In this document: positions 37,613-49,819 of the stretch, one piece after another
Numbering within the stretch: position 1 is the stretch's first letter
Layout of the letters: each line of letters starts with the position of its first letter
From: Liriodendron chinense
Lineage: Eukaryota; Streptophyta; Magnoliopsida; Magnoliales; Magnoliaceae
DNA length: 64,000 nt
Direction: 5' to 3'
Assembly (NCBI GenBank): GCA_003013855.2
Contig: PVNU02000873.1
Coordinates: forward strand, 1-64,000
Notes under the pieces: model-generated
What the model was told of the DNA's origin: nothing
The model's database searches: none
What the model saw: the letters and a program-made list of their open reading frames with translations, nothing else
Made by a program: the position numbers and the translations under genes

Positions 37613-37960
37613 ATGGACGCATGTGCTCCCCTTGTGGGCGCATGTGGCCTGCCATTACTTTTGTTTAGCGAAGAATCCCACTTGGGCGCATGTCAGATTG
37701 CCCTGAAGAGTGGCCGCATGTCCCAGGACTTGCATTTGTCCAGAAATTTGGAGATGGGTGCATGTGGGGATGCACATGTGCCTGGTGCATTGTATTTCAA
37801 ACTTGTTCCTTTTCCTCCTCTGAGGCGGGCGCATGTTAGACTACACATGCACCTGAGGTCTTGTATGATGAACTTGCACTCACGAATTTTTGGGATTGGG
37901 CGCATGTGAGGGGCCACATGCGCCTGGGGCTCTACCTTGGGCACATGTGAGCCCAACACT
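37613..37960. repeat. GGGCGCATGTG motifs outside the LTR
   Basis: About ten copies of GCGCATGT(G) or its complement lie in the interior, on the other side of the polypurine tract from the LTR cluster. Confidence 0.7.
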
Positions 37961-38482
37961 TAGCCAAATTTTGCATTTTTTGGCCCCACTTTGCACTCGG
38001 TGAAGAAATGGCATTTCCGGCTTCGTTTCTCAGCCAAATTCGATGTTGTTTGAGACCAGATTGCTTAAAATTCAAGCACGATGGGAACTTAGTGCCTTGG
38101 GCCTGTACTAGGCTGCCTGCTTTGGCCTGTTACAGCTTGCAACTGCTTGTTCTTAGGCAGGTTCAGGGTATACCTGCCGGACTGCGCTCAAGTTCTTCAA
38201 ACGTACGCAAGATTGTTGTGTGTGAACAATTGTGTACATTCAATGTTGGGATTGTTTCTTGTCTTTGCCCAGCACTTGTGACATGCATGTGTGTGCTTAT
38301 TTGTCATATGCGCACTTGAATCTTGTTACTCTCATGTTTTTTATGGATCATAATTTATTTGTGTGTGCAATCCATGATTGGATTATGTGATTTTTTTTAT
38401 GATGCGTACCTTCTTGTGTTGCTTTGTTGCATGCAATGGAGCTTTCTCCTGATGTTTCCTTGTTTGCGTGTAGCAGCAAATC

Positions 38483-41400
38483 ATGGCAGAGATGACAAGA
38501 TCTTCTGGTGAAGTTTTCAGGTCACAAGTCTCTGGTCCCTCATCTCCGCAACACGGGAAGAAGAGGACGACTGAAGATACTGTCGATCCATCTATAGCAA
38601 AGTGTTGTTTGCGCTTCCCCGTGACAACTGATCCTAAACTGAAGGATTTCTCTGATCATATAAAGCAGCTTCCCCATGAGGTGTTACTGCGTATTTATGT
38701 GGATAAAACTGCATCCGAGCCTCTGACGCAAGGGACTGAGGAAGAATGGTCTTCTTGGTATTGTCAACTTACTGATGCTCCGAGTGTCGTCGAGGCAGGT
38801 CCTTCTAGTTTGCTTGCCCAACATCCCGAAGATAATCACGAAGTTCAGAAGAAGAAGAATAGAAGGAATCAAGGTAAGAAATCGGCTGAGGCAGTCGGTC
38901 AGGAGGAGCATTCGACACAGCTCGTCGATCTGAAGAATGACCCGATGAATATTAGCTGGGATAGAAACCAAATCGTTGCGATGTGCGGTTTCTTCATCGT
39001 GAACCCCTACAACGACCGAGTCATTACTCATGAGAAATCTCTTATGAGGCATCAACCCCTCCCGAGCATCGAGCCATCCCACGATCAAGGCCCTTTTCAG
39101 TTCTACGGGGATGAAAGGTGGAAATCTGTTCCCGAGCAGTTGTTAACTACCTTATTGGTTGACGATGGGAGAGAACAACGGGTAGGTCTCCCAGGAGAAA
39201 TGGTCTTCCTTGCGCCGGCTTGTGATCCTCACGCTTTTTATCTAGCCCATTATTTTGAGACAGTTCAGCAAAGGTTTCGGCATATGGATAAGATGATGAT
39301 GTGGGCGACGAGTAGTTTCCGTACGCGGGGTCATCTGAACGAGCGAGTTAGTTATGAGCCATGGGCAAAAGAGATTTTGGTCCATCACGAGAGGTTCTGA
39401 AGCAAGTCAATCTATATCAGGCTATCAATGCAACTTCTGGGCATTTCTTCCGTGATCCAACAATCATTCGGAGCTTCTTGAATTACTGGTCTTTTGTTAC
39501 CAATTCATTCCACTTTCCATATGGGGAGATGATTATAACTTTATGGGATCTCCGGATGATGGCTGGCTTGCTGTACTAGGACGATATTACCAGGAATACG
39601 TCCCAACTGATGAAGAGCTGTCTTCGTCTAGGCTTAAAAGTCCTCCAGATGCTTACCAATCAGAGGCTTGTCTGGAGTTATTTGATGAGTTGTCGTAGTT
39701 CGACAATATTACCAAGATCCATTATGATGACTGGTTGATCTACTTTAGCCAGAGGATGAAGTAATATTTATTCTGATACCTTCTTTTGTACTTTATATTT
39801 TGCATGCTCTTACCTTCTTTTCTTCTGACATGGAACTTTTCTTTCTTCTTAAAGCATTGATTATGAAGAATATAAAACCCCGTAGGAAGACCAAGTGTTG
39901 ATGAAGGAACATTTCGAATATAGATTCTGCAATCTGAATGAGCTTACGTCGACTTGTGAACTAGCGGACTTCTTAGCATATTGGTTGTCGACAGTTGTGG
40001 TGCCTAGCTCCAAGGGTGTTGATGGGGTCAGGGTCTCTTGCTTTATCGTGTCAGGAGCTCTTGCAAATGGCTATCAATATTCTTTATCACTGCCGGTGTT
40101 GTGCAGTCTATATAGGGCTTTCGGCAATATTGCCAGTAACAAAGATCAACCCGGGCGAGGAATGAACGCGGCTTATTACCCGTGGCATTTCTTCTGCTGG
40201 TGGCTGGGCATTTATTTCCCGTGGACATATGGAATGGATCTCTTTCAATATCTCCACACTGATCATGCGCCTCTTTACCGCTACGGAAAGCTTGAGATGA
40301 TAGCGCAGTCATTTGATTGGATAGCTTTGAAAATTGGCAGTTGGGTGGATATTTGCTTCTACCACTTTCCTGTTTCTAACGTCGAAGAGGATCAAGAAGT
40401 CGTTGACGACGAACGTTCTGTTAATACTCTTGATAGGGAGTTTCTGGTGTCTATTCGTACTGCTTCACTTTCACTGCATGAAGGAATAGAGTTCTGGCGG
40501 GAGCCTTATTACCCCAGCCGGCTTGCCTGGCAATTCGGATATGATCAAGGTGTTCCGATAACGTTACCGGATGTAACCAAAATAGAGCGGGTGTATGGCA
40601 TAGGTCCTGTTCACTGGGAGTGAATATGGCATCAACTTCTAATAACGCGAACGAGCGCGAGGTTCATGCTTCCCGGCCTTTATCGAAAGATTGGCAGTCC
40701 TTATGGTTGGCTAAGATGGTGGGTGAATCAGTATGCTCTGATTCGGAACAATAGCTCTGTTGATGATCCAATTTACATTCCTCCTCCAAAGCTGACAAAG
40801 GTCCTCGCTTACGGATTGGGCTATTATAGAGAGCAGGCTAAAGCGTATTTGTCATCAAGTATTAGGCATAAGACTTCTCTGAGTGTGTCAATTGACCATC
40901 GTAAGGAGCATACGACATTGGACGGCTGGCATACCTTCGAAGTATCTTTGGTGAAATGGTCACAAGAATCTGGGTTCACACGTCTTCTGGTGATTGAAGG
41001 TGATAAGGATGATAATCAGTTAATTAGTGAAGAGGACCCGATGACGACTGAACCAGTGAATAAAATCTCAAATCATGTTGGTGTGCGAGAGTGGGTCGGG
41101 CAGATTGGAGAAGATAATCTGCAAGGAACCACTATGTCAGTGAATGACATCACTGTGTTTGTGACCTCTGGTGCTTCTAATGTTGAGGGTCTGACAGAGG
41201 TGCCAACGTCGATTGAGGTAATTAATACTGATAATAACACTATCAAATCTTCGATCATGACTTCGGAGCTACCGACTAAGATCACTGAGTTATTCGTTGA
41301 CACAACAGCACATGTTGAGGATCCCTTAGAACTGTTGTTGGCTCACCTCTGGCCTCTGGTAGTGCTCTTCCATAACTTCTTGATATATTCTTCTTTCTAC

Positions 41401-41785
41401 TTTTATCATTTCATTATGCTCACCACATTTCTTTGCCACAGTTATTGTTGACTCTAGGGCTGTCGTTTGTGGAGCGTCCGATGTTCCTTGTTTTGATCAT
41501 TTGGACTGTTTCGGGTGAAGCATATTGAGGATTTTGTTATCGAGTATCTCAAAAACGCTAGCTGATCCACATGAATGGCATATGTTGGGTGCTGGAATGA
41601 AAGTGTCGGAGGCTTGCGTTGGAGTGACAGGACCTAATGTACTCGTGATTTCGATCATATTTCTTCGTTCGAAAGCTCTGTCACGAGGGTAGTGGCTGCT
41701 GAACGCACCAAGCCAGACCCTATTATTGAAGGGAAACGAAAGATCGTGGATTCTCTAGGACCTGTAGTAGAGCACCATATGCGGT
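38483..41785 (+). pseudogene. Plant mobile domain (PMD) protein gene, antisense in the Tat element
   Basis: It starts MAEMTRSSGEVFRSQVSGPS. An N-terminal unconserved, Lys-rich part is followed by the PMD (aminotransferase-like) domain: INATSGHFFRDPTIIRSFLN-YWSF, then HFPYGEMIITLWDLRMMAGL, then (after an 86-bp intron-like gap near 39765-39850) ELADFLAYWLSTVVVPSSKG, SGALANGYQYSLSLPVLCSLYRAFG and WLGIYFPWTYG. MAIN/MAIL1-type PMD proteins act in plant gene silencing and genome integrity, and related domains are known inside plant transposons. Frame changes near 39390, 39575 and 40625 and stops near 39700 and 39760 make this copy inactive. The last exon is cut at 41785 by the CACTA element and resumes at 50586. 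Orientation is opposite to the Tat element. Confidence 0.8.
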
Positions 41786-42195
41786 TACTATAAGAAAACG
41801 GCTTTTTACCGACGAAAGGATTACCGATGAAATTATTTTCGTTGGGAAAAAATATTTTTCCCGACAAAATAAAGAAATAGTCGGTAAAAATCATTCCAGC
41901 TTCCCGCCACCGCCGGATTTGCTTCCCGCCATACACTTTTACCGACGAAATTATGATTTCGTCGATAAAAAGTTTATTGCCGACGAAAATACCTGTCGCT
42001 AAAAAATTAAAATAGAAAATTTAGCTTTTACCGACGAAATGTTTCGTCGGTAAAAGTTTCACTTCTACCGACGAAAATTTTCATTGGTAAAAGCCATTAT
42101 TGCCGACAATTATTGCCTATCGGTAATAATGTGTGATTCCCACCAAGTAAAAGAGAGGACTTTTACCGACGAAAATTTTCGTCGGTAAAAGTCAG
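41786..42195. repeat. CACTA left subterminal repeats
   Basis: About ten copies of TTTTACCGACGAAA/TTTCGTCGGTAAAA in both orientations. 42161-42190 is a perfect 30-bp palindrome built from two facing copies. Such repeats are binding sites for the TnpA-type protein in known En/Spm elements. Confidence 0.85.
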
Positions 42196-42232
42196 TTATT
42201 TTAATAACGCCCAATCGCCCCTCATTTCTCTC

Positions 42233-42444
42233 TGTCTCTCTCACTCTCTCGCTCTCTCTCTCTCTCTCTCTCACGCGCGCGCGTGGCCCACCCTTCTCAC
42301 TTCTCCCTCAACGCCGACCACCTGCGGCCCACCCGCCTTAGCCGACCACCCACCCCAGCCGACCACCTCACCGGTAGCCACACGCCTCCACCGGCCTCCG
42401 TATGCCGACGCCTCCTCCGATAACCCTCTCCCCCTTCTTCCTCC

Positions 42445-42488
<44 letters not shown>
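42233..42488. repeat. Two (CT)n tracts
   Basis: CT repeats at 42233-42271 and 42452-42487, in the probable 5' untranslated region of the CACTA element. Confidence 0.9.
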
Positions 42489-42490
<2 letters not shown>

Positions 42491-42867
42491 TATTGTTGAT
42501 TGTGGGGCCCACTACCAAAATCCAATGCATGTGGGTCCCACCATCGCTATCCAATGCATGTGGGTCCCATCGTCGCTTTCCATCATCCATTGCATGTGGG
42601 GTCTGCCTTACCTGTCCACTATTTGGTGAGGCCCACTGATTTAGTAAATCCCTAATTAGCGATTTCGAAATTAAAATCCCCTAATTAGGGATTTCGAAAT
42701 TAAAATCCCTAATTCCTTCCTTAATTAGGGATTTTAAATTTTAAATTCCAAATTTATGATTTACAAATTAAAAAAAATGAAATACCTAATTGTGGGGCCC
42801 ACCATCGCTGTCCACTGCCTGTGGGGCCCACCGTCGCTGTCCACTGTTTTGGATCAAGCATATATTT

Positions 42868-43340
42868 GTGCGGAGTAAACTCTATGGGGCCCACAGTGAT
42901 TTACGTATTTTATCCACTCCGTCCATCCATCTTAGCAGGAAATTTTAGGTATGTTGCCCAAAAATGAAGCATATCAAAATCTAAAGTGGACCACACCACA
43001 AGTGTAAACTGAATGTCTATCATTAAAAAATTCTTAGAGGACACAGAAGTTTTGGATCAAGTTGATATTTGTGTTTTCCCTTCATCCATGTCCATGTGAT
43101 CTTATGAACAGGTTGGATGACAAATAAAGATCACTGTAGGGCCTGAGAATGGTGGAAATCATTATTCCCACTGTTTCCCGTGGCATGGTCCACTTGAGAT
43201 TTGGATATGCTTAAATTTTGGGCTCAACCACTAAAATGAGGTGGAAAAACATAAGGACGGAATAGATAAATCACATACATTCTAGGTGGGCCCAATTGAG
43301 TTTACTCTACACGATAAGAGCGTGCAGAGTTACTCCGCAC
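42868..43340. mobile_element. MITE with GTGCGGAGTAAACTC ends
   Basis: The left end GTGCGGAGTAAACTC (42868-42882) is mirrored at the right by GAGTTACTCCGCAC (43327-43340). An inner copy GAGTTTACTCTACAC lies at 43297-43311. About 473 bp, no coding frame. The interior parallels the remnant at 13860-14260. The target duplication is unclear. Confidence 0.6.
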
Positions 43341-44029
43341 GCAATCTGATTCCCATGGTGGGCCCCATACATACTTATTTGTTCACGAAATAGTCATTAG
43401 GTATTTGATTAGACTTGATTCATGGTGTTGATGATTCTGTCATTTTCATGTGCTTGTGTATCTGGAATTGATGGAGCAAACTCGGATGTGCGTCGGAGCT
43501 ACCCATGGTTGATTTATATGGATGTATGTTATGGATGTATTTGGCTTATTATTAATAGTTATTTTTTGTCCACAAATGATAGTATAATAGAATCAGTTAG
43601 CCCATTTGGAGATTTCTATATTGCCGAGCATAGATAAAGTGTGTTTTGGAGGTATAGAAATCTGCCAAATTGTCCTGTTGGACAGTCCAAGGTTGGATAG
43701 ATTGGAATGTTCTTGTTGTTTGTCATTTACAAGCTCTGTCATTAGTTTCGTGCGGTAACCCTCCTATTCTCTCTGGATATGTTTCTTATGTTTATTTCCA
43801 TTGTCAATTTAATCCACACAATGTGTGGATAGTTGACGTGGAAATGAAATGTAAGATAAATATATCTGGAGAAATAGGGGCAGATGCTGTCGAAATTTAG
43901 GCTTGGGCATTTAAATGGAAATAATGATAGCATTTCAATCTATCCATCCTTGGATGGTCGACTGATTTTATTATATTATCATTTAGTGGCAAGTTAGATG
44001 ACGAACATGATACTTGTGATTAAGAGTAG

Positions 44030-44535
44030 TTGATTGATATTGATGTTAAGCGAGGGTCCCTGGAAGGTGGGAACCGCTGTTGTGACCATGCTGAAGTTGT
44101 CCTGTTCCTATGGACATCAATATGGGTGGCCTGGCCATTTGGACAGGCCCGTGTTTATGTATTAGCTCGAAATTAATGGAGCAGACCCTGATGTGCGTCG
44201 GATCTATCTGGGTGTTGAGCAGGGGTCCGTGGAAGGTGGGAACCACTGTTGTGACCATGTTGAAGCTGTCAATTACCTATGGACAGCAATATGGGTGGCC
44301 TGGCCATTTGGACAAGCCTGTGTTTATGTATTAACTCAAAATTGATGGAGCAGACACGGATGTGCGTCGGAGCTATCCGGATGTTGAGCGGGGGTCCCTG
44401 GAAGGTGGGAACCGTTGTTATTACCATGACGAAGCTATCCATTTCCTATGGACGGCAATATGCGTGGCCTGGCCATTTGATCAGGACTGCTTTGTGTGGA
44501 GCAGACCCGGATGTGCGTCGGAGCTATCCGTGAGT
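44030..44535. repeat. 169-bp tandem repeat in the CACTA element
   Basis: Three units with TGGAAGGTGGGAACC at 44061, 44230 and 44399 (spacing exactly 169). Each contains the word ATGTGCGTCGGA(G/T)CTA, also found singly at 43487. No function assigned. Confidence 0.8.
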
Positions 44536-44559
44536 TGGTTGAGTCTCCAAGACCTACAC

Positions 44560-46618
44560 CCTAAACCCTAAACCATAAACTTAAAACTAAAACCTATAAG
44601 CTACGGCTAAACCTAAACCTAAACTTAATTCACCTAACCTAAACCTAGACCCAAACTCACAAACCTAACCCTAAACCCGATCCCGAACCCGAAACTCTAA
44701 ACCTATGCCTAAACCTAATCCTAAACTCAAATCACCTAACCTAAAACCTACATCGATTCCTAAATCCACATCTCCAAACTAAACCTAGACCCAAACTCGA
44801 AAACCTAACCCTAAACCCGATCCCTAACCCGAAACTCTAAACATATGCCTAAACCTAATCCTAAACTCAAATCACCTAACCTAAACCTACACCTATTCCT
44901 AAATCCACAACTCTAAACTAAACCTAGACCCAAACTCGCAAACCTAACCCTAAACCCGATCCCGAACCTGAAATTCTAAACCTATGCCTAAACCTAATCC
45001 TAAACTCAAATCACCTAACCTAAACCTACACTTATTCCTAAATCAATTCACCTAACCTAAACTTAGACCCAAACACGAAAACATAACCCTAAATCAGATC
45101 CCGAACCCGAAATTTTCAACCTATGCCTAAACCTAATCCTAAACTCAAATCACCTAACCTAAACCTACACCTATTCCTAAATCCATTCACCTAACCTAAA
45201 CTTAGACCCAAACATGAAAACCTAACCCTAAACTCGATCCTGAACCCGAAATTCTCAACCTATGCCTAAACCTAATCCTAAACTCAAATCACCTAACCTA
45301 AACCTACACCTATTCCTAAATCCACAACTTTAAACTAAACCTAGACCCAAACACGCAAACCTAACCCTAAACCCGATCCCGAACCCGAAATTCTAAACCT
45401 ATGCCTAAACCTAATCCTAAACTCAAATCACCTAACCTAAACCTACACCCATTCCTAAATCCACAACTCTAAACTAAACCTAGACCCAAACTCGCAAACC
45501 TAACCCTAAACCCGATCCCGAACCCGAAACTCTAAAACTATGCCTAAACCTAATCCTAAACTCAAATCACCTAACCTAAACCTACACATATTCCTAAATT
45601 CATTCACCTAACCTAAACTTAGACCCAAACATGAAAACCTAACCCTAAACCTGATCCCGAACCCGAAATTCTCAACCTATGCCTAAACCTAATCCTAAAC
45701 TCAAATCACCTAACCTAAACCTACACCTATTCCTAAATCCACAACTCTAAACTAAACGTAGACCCAAACTCGCAAACCTAACCCTAAACCCGATCCTGAA
45801 CCCGAAATTCTAAACCTATGCCTAAACCTAATCCTAAACTCAAATCACCTAACATAAACCTACACCTATTCCTAAATCCACAACTCTAAACTAAACCTAG
45901 ACCCAAACTCGAATACCTAACCCTCAACCCGATCCCGAACCCGAAATTATAAACCTATGCCTAAACCTAATCCTAAGCTCAAATCACCTAACCTAAACCT
46001 ACACCTATTCCTAAATCCATTCACCTAACCTAAACTTAGACCCAAACACAAAAACCTAACCCTAAACCCGATCCTGAACCCGAAATTCTCAACCTATGCC
46101 AAAACCAAATCCTAAACTCAAATCACCTAACCTAAACCTACACATATTCCTAAATCTACAACTCTAAACTAAACCTAGACCCAAACTCGCAAACCTAACC
46201 CTAAACCCGATCCCGAACTCGAAATTCTAAACCTATGCCTAAACCTAATCCTAAACTCAAATCACCTAACCGAAACCTACACCTATTCCTAAATCCACAG
46301 CTCTAAACTAAACCTAGACCCAAACTCGAATACCTAACCCTAGACCCGATCCCGAACCTGAAATTCTAAACCTATGCCTAAACCTAATCCTAAACTCAAA
46401 TCACCTAACCTAAACCTACACCTCTTCCTAAATCTATTCACCTAACCTAAACTTAGACCCAAACTCGCAAACCTAACCCTAAACCCAATTCCGAACCCGA
46501 AATTCTCAACCTATGCCTAAACCTAATCCTAAACTCAAGTCACCTAACCTAAACCTACACCTATTCCTAAATCCACAACTCTAAACTAAACCTAGACCCA
46601 ATCTCGAATACCTAACCC
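44560..46618. repeat. Telomere-like 139-bp satellite array with higher-order repeats
   Basis: About 15 monomers of about 139 bp, each made of degenerate CCTAAAC/CCCTAAA heptamers (plant telomere repeat type). Two monomer types alternate: A with CACAACTCTAAACTAAACC and B with ATTCACCTAACCTAAACTTAG. B monomers start near 44630, 45045, 45183, 45600, 46017 and 46433. Confidence 0.9.
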
Positions 46619-46621
46619 TTA

Positions 46622-47068
46622 TCTCGGAAGTGGTTTAAAGATGACCCATTTATCATAGCCGACAAAGTCGAACAAGTATTCTACCTCGCTAACACCAAGT
46701 TAGGCGGCTCTCGACACGTGGTACAGAAAATAAAGCCCAGGAACATATTTGACGTTACCGAACTAGACGTTGAAGATAACGATGAAGGGAGAAATGGAAC
46801 GTCGTCAGTTGAGCAAGCATATAAAAAAGACATGCCATCTTGGGATAGAGGGAATGATCCAAATGTTGATATTGATGTGGTGCAATTGAATAGAGATGAT
46901 GTGCCACCTGATCATGTTGATGCCTCAATCATAAATAATATTGTTAGAGATGATAGCGCTTTCATTGATGATGACGTTGCAGACGATGAAGAGGAAATAC
47001 TGATCAGCTATAGTGATGGTAAAGAAGAAAGAGTCCTAAGCGATAATGATTCAGACGACGATTATTAA
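46622..47068 (+). pseudogene. C-terminal end of CACTA transposase protein (DUF4216-like)
   Basis: Directly after the satellite an open frame reads KWFKDDPFIIADKVEQVFYL then ANTKLGGSRHVVQKIKPRNIFD. This is the DUF4216 pattern (PFI.A..A.QVFY...W.VV...PR..FD) that closes plant tnp2-type proteins. A 90-residue acidic tail rich in Asp/Glu follows to the stop at 47066-47068. The catalytic Transposase_21 part is absent, so this piece cannot transpose. The true start is lost in the array. Confidence 0.75.
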
Positions 47069-47205
47069 ATATATACAAGATTTACATGTCATTTTTCAAT
47101 TCGATTAATTTGATTATTACATGTATATATGTTTTACAAGTCATGATTTATTCCCTGAATTGACTTGTTTATAATCCACATTTACAGTTAAGTCACTTTC
47201 TGATC

Positions 47206-47586
47206 ATGTCCTCCACAAACTGGAGCGTAGCGAAAGCACGCAGCATACTTCATCAGCTGTTGTGGATGGACTTTTTGGCCCTATATTCTTCTGGTAGGGC
47301 CAAAGAGATACCTGGTCTGGTCGATAAATGTAGGGAGGAAGATGATGACTCAAATGAAAGATTATACAATCTCAAAGAAATTTCAGACCTGATGAAGGAA
47401 TATAACCGCGGGAAACTTCGTATGGAAGATGCGACATTGTCACTTATACATATGAACGGAGTCCCGAGAGATCAGATTTCTCATATTATGACTGGCATGT
47501 TGGCTGTAACAATGTCGAGTGTTTCATACAACTTGACATATACATATGCAGCGTATGATAACTTACGCAGGGAGTATTTCGGATAG
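47206..47586 (+). CDS. Unidentified 126-residue protein in CACTA element
   Basis: An intact frame from ATG to stop, MSSTNWSVAKARSILHQLLW ... NLRREYFG, preceded by an acceptor-like TTTACAG at 47182-47188. Predicted mostly helical, with a charged centre (CREEDDDSNERLYNLKEISD) and a hydrophobic C-terminal third (MTGMLAVTMSSVSYNLTYTY). It lies between the transposase end and the TnpA-like gene. I do not recognise it. It may be another CACTA accessory protein or a captured exon. Notable because the neighbouring frames are broken and this one is not. Confidence 0.45.
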   Translation: MSSTNWSVAKARSILHQLLWMDFLALYSSGRAKEIPGLVDKCREEDDDSNERLYNLKEISDLMKEYNRGKLRMEDATLSLIHMNGVPRDQISHIMTGMLAVTMSSVSYNLTYTYAAYDNLRREYFG

Positions 47587-47879
47587 TTGATCCGAAGTTG
47601 ATTTGTATTACAATGAAATATATGTATGTAATATAGAATGACAATGTGTAATGGATTTTTCAACTTTTATATTCTGTTTATGATTTTATTATATTCTGCT
47701 TGCATTATAATGTAATGGTCCAATCATATTTTTATCATCTTTCTAAGCATAAGCACAAATTCATTTTACCATGAACACTACTTGAACTGTAAAGTTTAAT
47801 GTGTTTATTATATTGATGTTCATAAACTTGCATTAACATTATTTAAATTTATAAGTTTGTATTTCAGACATATTCAGTC

Positions 47880-49590
47880 ATGGCATCAAATGGGAGATCA
47901 GGTCGTTCGCACACTAGATCTACCCCTTCCACCCGTGATGCTACGCAGACAGCATCGACGTCGCACGGTGCATCACAAGCGTCTAATCCTTCGGTTCAGC
48001 ATACACCGGGCACTGCATGTAAGTCTAGACATTTATTTAGTGATTTCTGTTTATGTTGTTAATTACATATTTCTTTTCGCGACAGCATCTTCTACCAGCC
48101 GACGAGGACGTGGACCCACGCGTGGGTTAGTTTTAAAGCGACTTACGCATGAGGGTAGGGTGGCGGTAGAGTTCCCACAGGACTGCCTTAGACTTGTTGG
48201 AGACAGTGCCAGACTGTTTACGTCTGAGGTTGGTGTCCTATGCCTATCTCTGATCCCCTCCACCACCCCCCATTGGACTGACGTGACAGATGATGTGCGA
48301 CAGCTCATCCGTCAGCGCCTTAAGGTAAATTTTAGTAAATTTAAATTTTCGTTTATGAAAGTTCATTTACGGTTAAATCCTATTCTTAATAAGTTTATTG
48401 CTTTAATCTATTATTTACGAAACTATAGGATAAATTTGTCTCCGATTTGAATGTTCCTTACATTTCTTATGCCATCGACGACATGATCAGAGAGTAGTTC
48501 AAGGAGTACCGCGGAGAGTTACACCAGCGGTACAAGTGGTGCAGGATGCACAATGAGGCCGTACTGTCCGCATCGCCGCACGTGACTACAGACGACTGGC
48601 GGATACTCTGCGAGAGATTTTCGTCGGAGGCTTTTCAGGTAATATTTACAAATTTACGATATCTTAAGGTAACAATTAAATTCGCAATTAAATTCACAAT
48701 TAATAGCAATGTATTTTGTATAATGTGTTCAGAAGAGGAGTAGAATAAATTCTGCGAACAGGGAAAAGTTACAAGTGAACCACGTAGCTAGTTCAAAGTC
48801 ATTTGTACGACATCGTTACGACATGGTAAGAAATTATTGATGATTATTAATTTAATATATTATTTTGATTGGTATTTATTATAAGTCTTCTTTCCTTTCG
48901 ATTGAGCAGCGAGATTCCGTCACCGGCCAGGAGCCTAGACCAGTAGACCTCTACAGAGGGACTCACTGTCGGCAGGCGACGGGATCTTGGGTTCATCTTA
49001 GAGCTAGTGAGCATTGGGTAAAAATCTTTACTTTGTAAAATTTAATTGCATATTGATTGATAATAATGTCATTCATGTCATTTTTTATGAAATTTCATAT
49101 GTTTTCATTACAGGCGACGATGGACACCATACGCAGTCAGCCCACTCCTGATGGTAGTTAGCGGAGTGAGCCATAAATCCTGAGCGAGGTGCTTGGCACC
49201 CATTTTGGATATGTGCATGTGCTTGGCCATGGTGCCAAGCTCATGTCACCCACTAGAGGTGGCTCCAGCCGATCCGTAGTTGGTGAGAGCGCTCTACGCC
49301 GAGCTGATTTCGCAGAGAGAGAGGTTTAGCAGCTACAGATCGACATCGATGAGATTAGAGAGCAGCTGGAGAGGTAGAGGGAGGAGGAGCAGAGGCGTAG
49401 GGAGGAGGAGGAGGAGAGGCGACGGGAGGAGGAGGAGAGGCGACAGGAGGAAGAGGAGAGGTGACGGGAGGAGCAGGAGAGGAGAATCGAGGAGTTGCGG
49501 CTGGAGCATGAGCGACGGATGTAGGAGATGTTTTAGGCTCTTGCTGCACGCTTTGGCACCGATGCCCTGTCACCTCCGCCTTCATCTTCG
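47880..49590 (+). pseudogene. TnpA-like protein with Transposase_24 domain, six exons
   Basis: Exons inferred from GT/AG borders: 47880-48018, 48086-48324, 48429-48638, 48733-48825, 48910-49017, 49114-49590. Exon 1 encodes a Ser/Thr-rich start (MASNGRSGRSHTRSTPSTRD). Exon 2 has RRGRGPTRGLVLKRLTHEGR. Exons 4-5 carry the Transposase_24 signature: NREKLQVNHVASSKSFVRHR, then EPRPVDLYRGTH. Exon 6 ends in a Glu/Arg-rich coiled coil. Such proteins bind the subterminal repeats in En/Spm. At least eight in-frame stops, nearly all explainable as CAG to TAG or similar C-to-T changes, inactivate it. Confidence 0.8.
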
Positions 49591-49819
49591 TGATCCTTTT
49601 TTTAATATACGAATGTTAACTTATATGTATTTATGCGTGAATGAATGTTGGTTGTTTGTAGATGTGGAATGGATTATTTGTGTATGGATGGTGTAGTTTG
49701 TGTTTGTTCGTATGTATGTGGATGTGAATAGGATAAAAATGTATTATTGTAGGTTTATTTATAGGTGTATATCAGGAATTGTTTCCTGAATTTTGAAAAT
49801 AAATGGAACCGGAAAAGGG

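Noticed and set aside
44560..46618. Possible true telomere or chromosome end
   Set aside because: Monomers are 139-bp satellites with degenerate heptamers, flanked on both sides by CACTA sequence.
49280..49696. 138-residue frame rich in Arg-Gly
   Set aside because: It is an off-frame shadow of the Glu/Arg coiled coil of the TnpA-like gene; the correct frame has stops but matches the expected repeat pattern.
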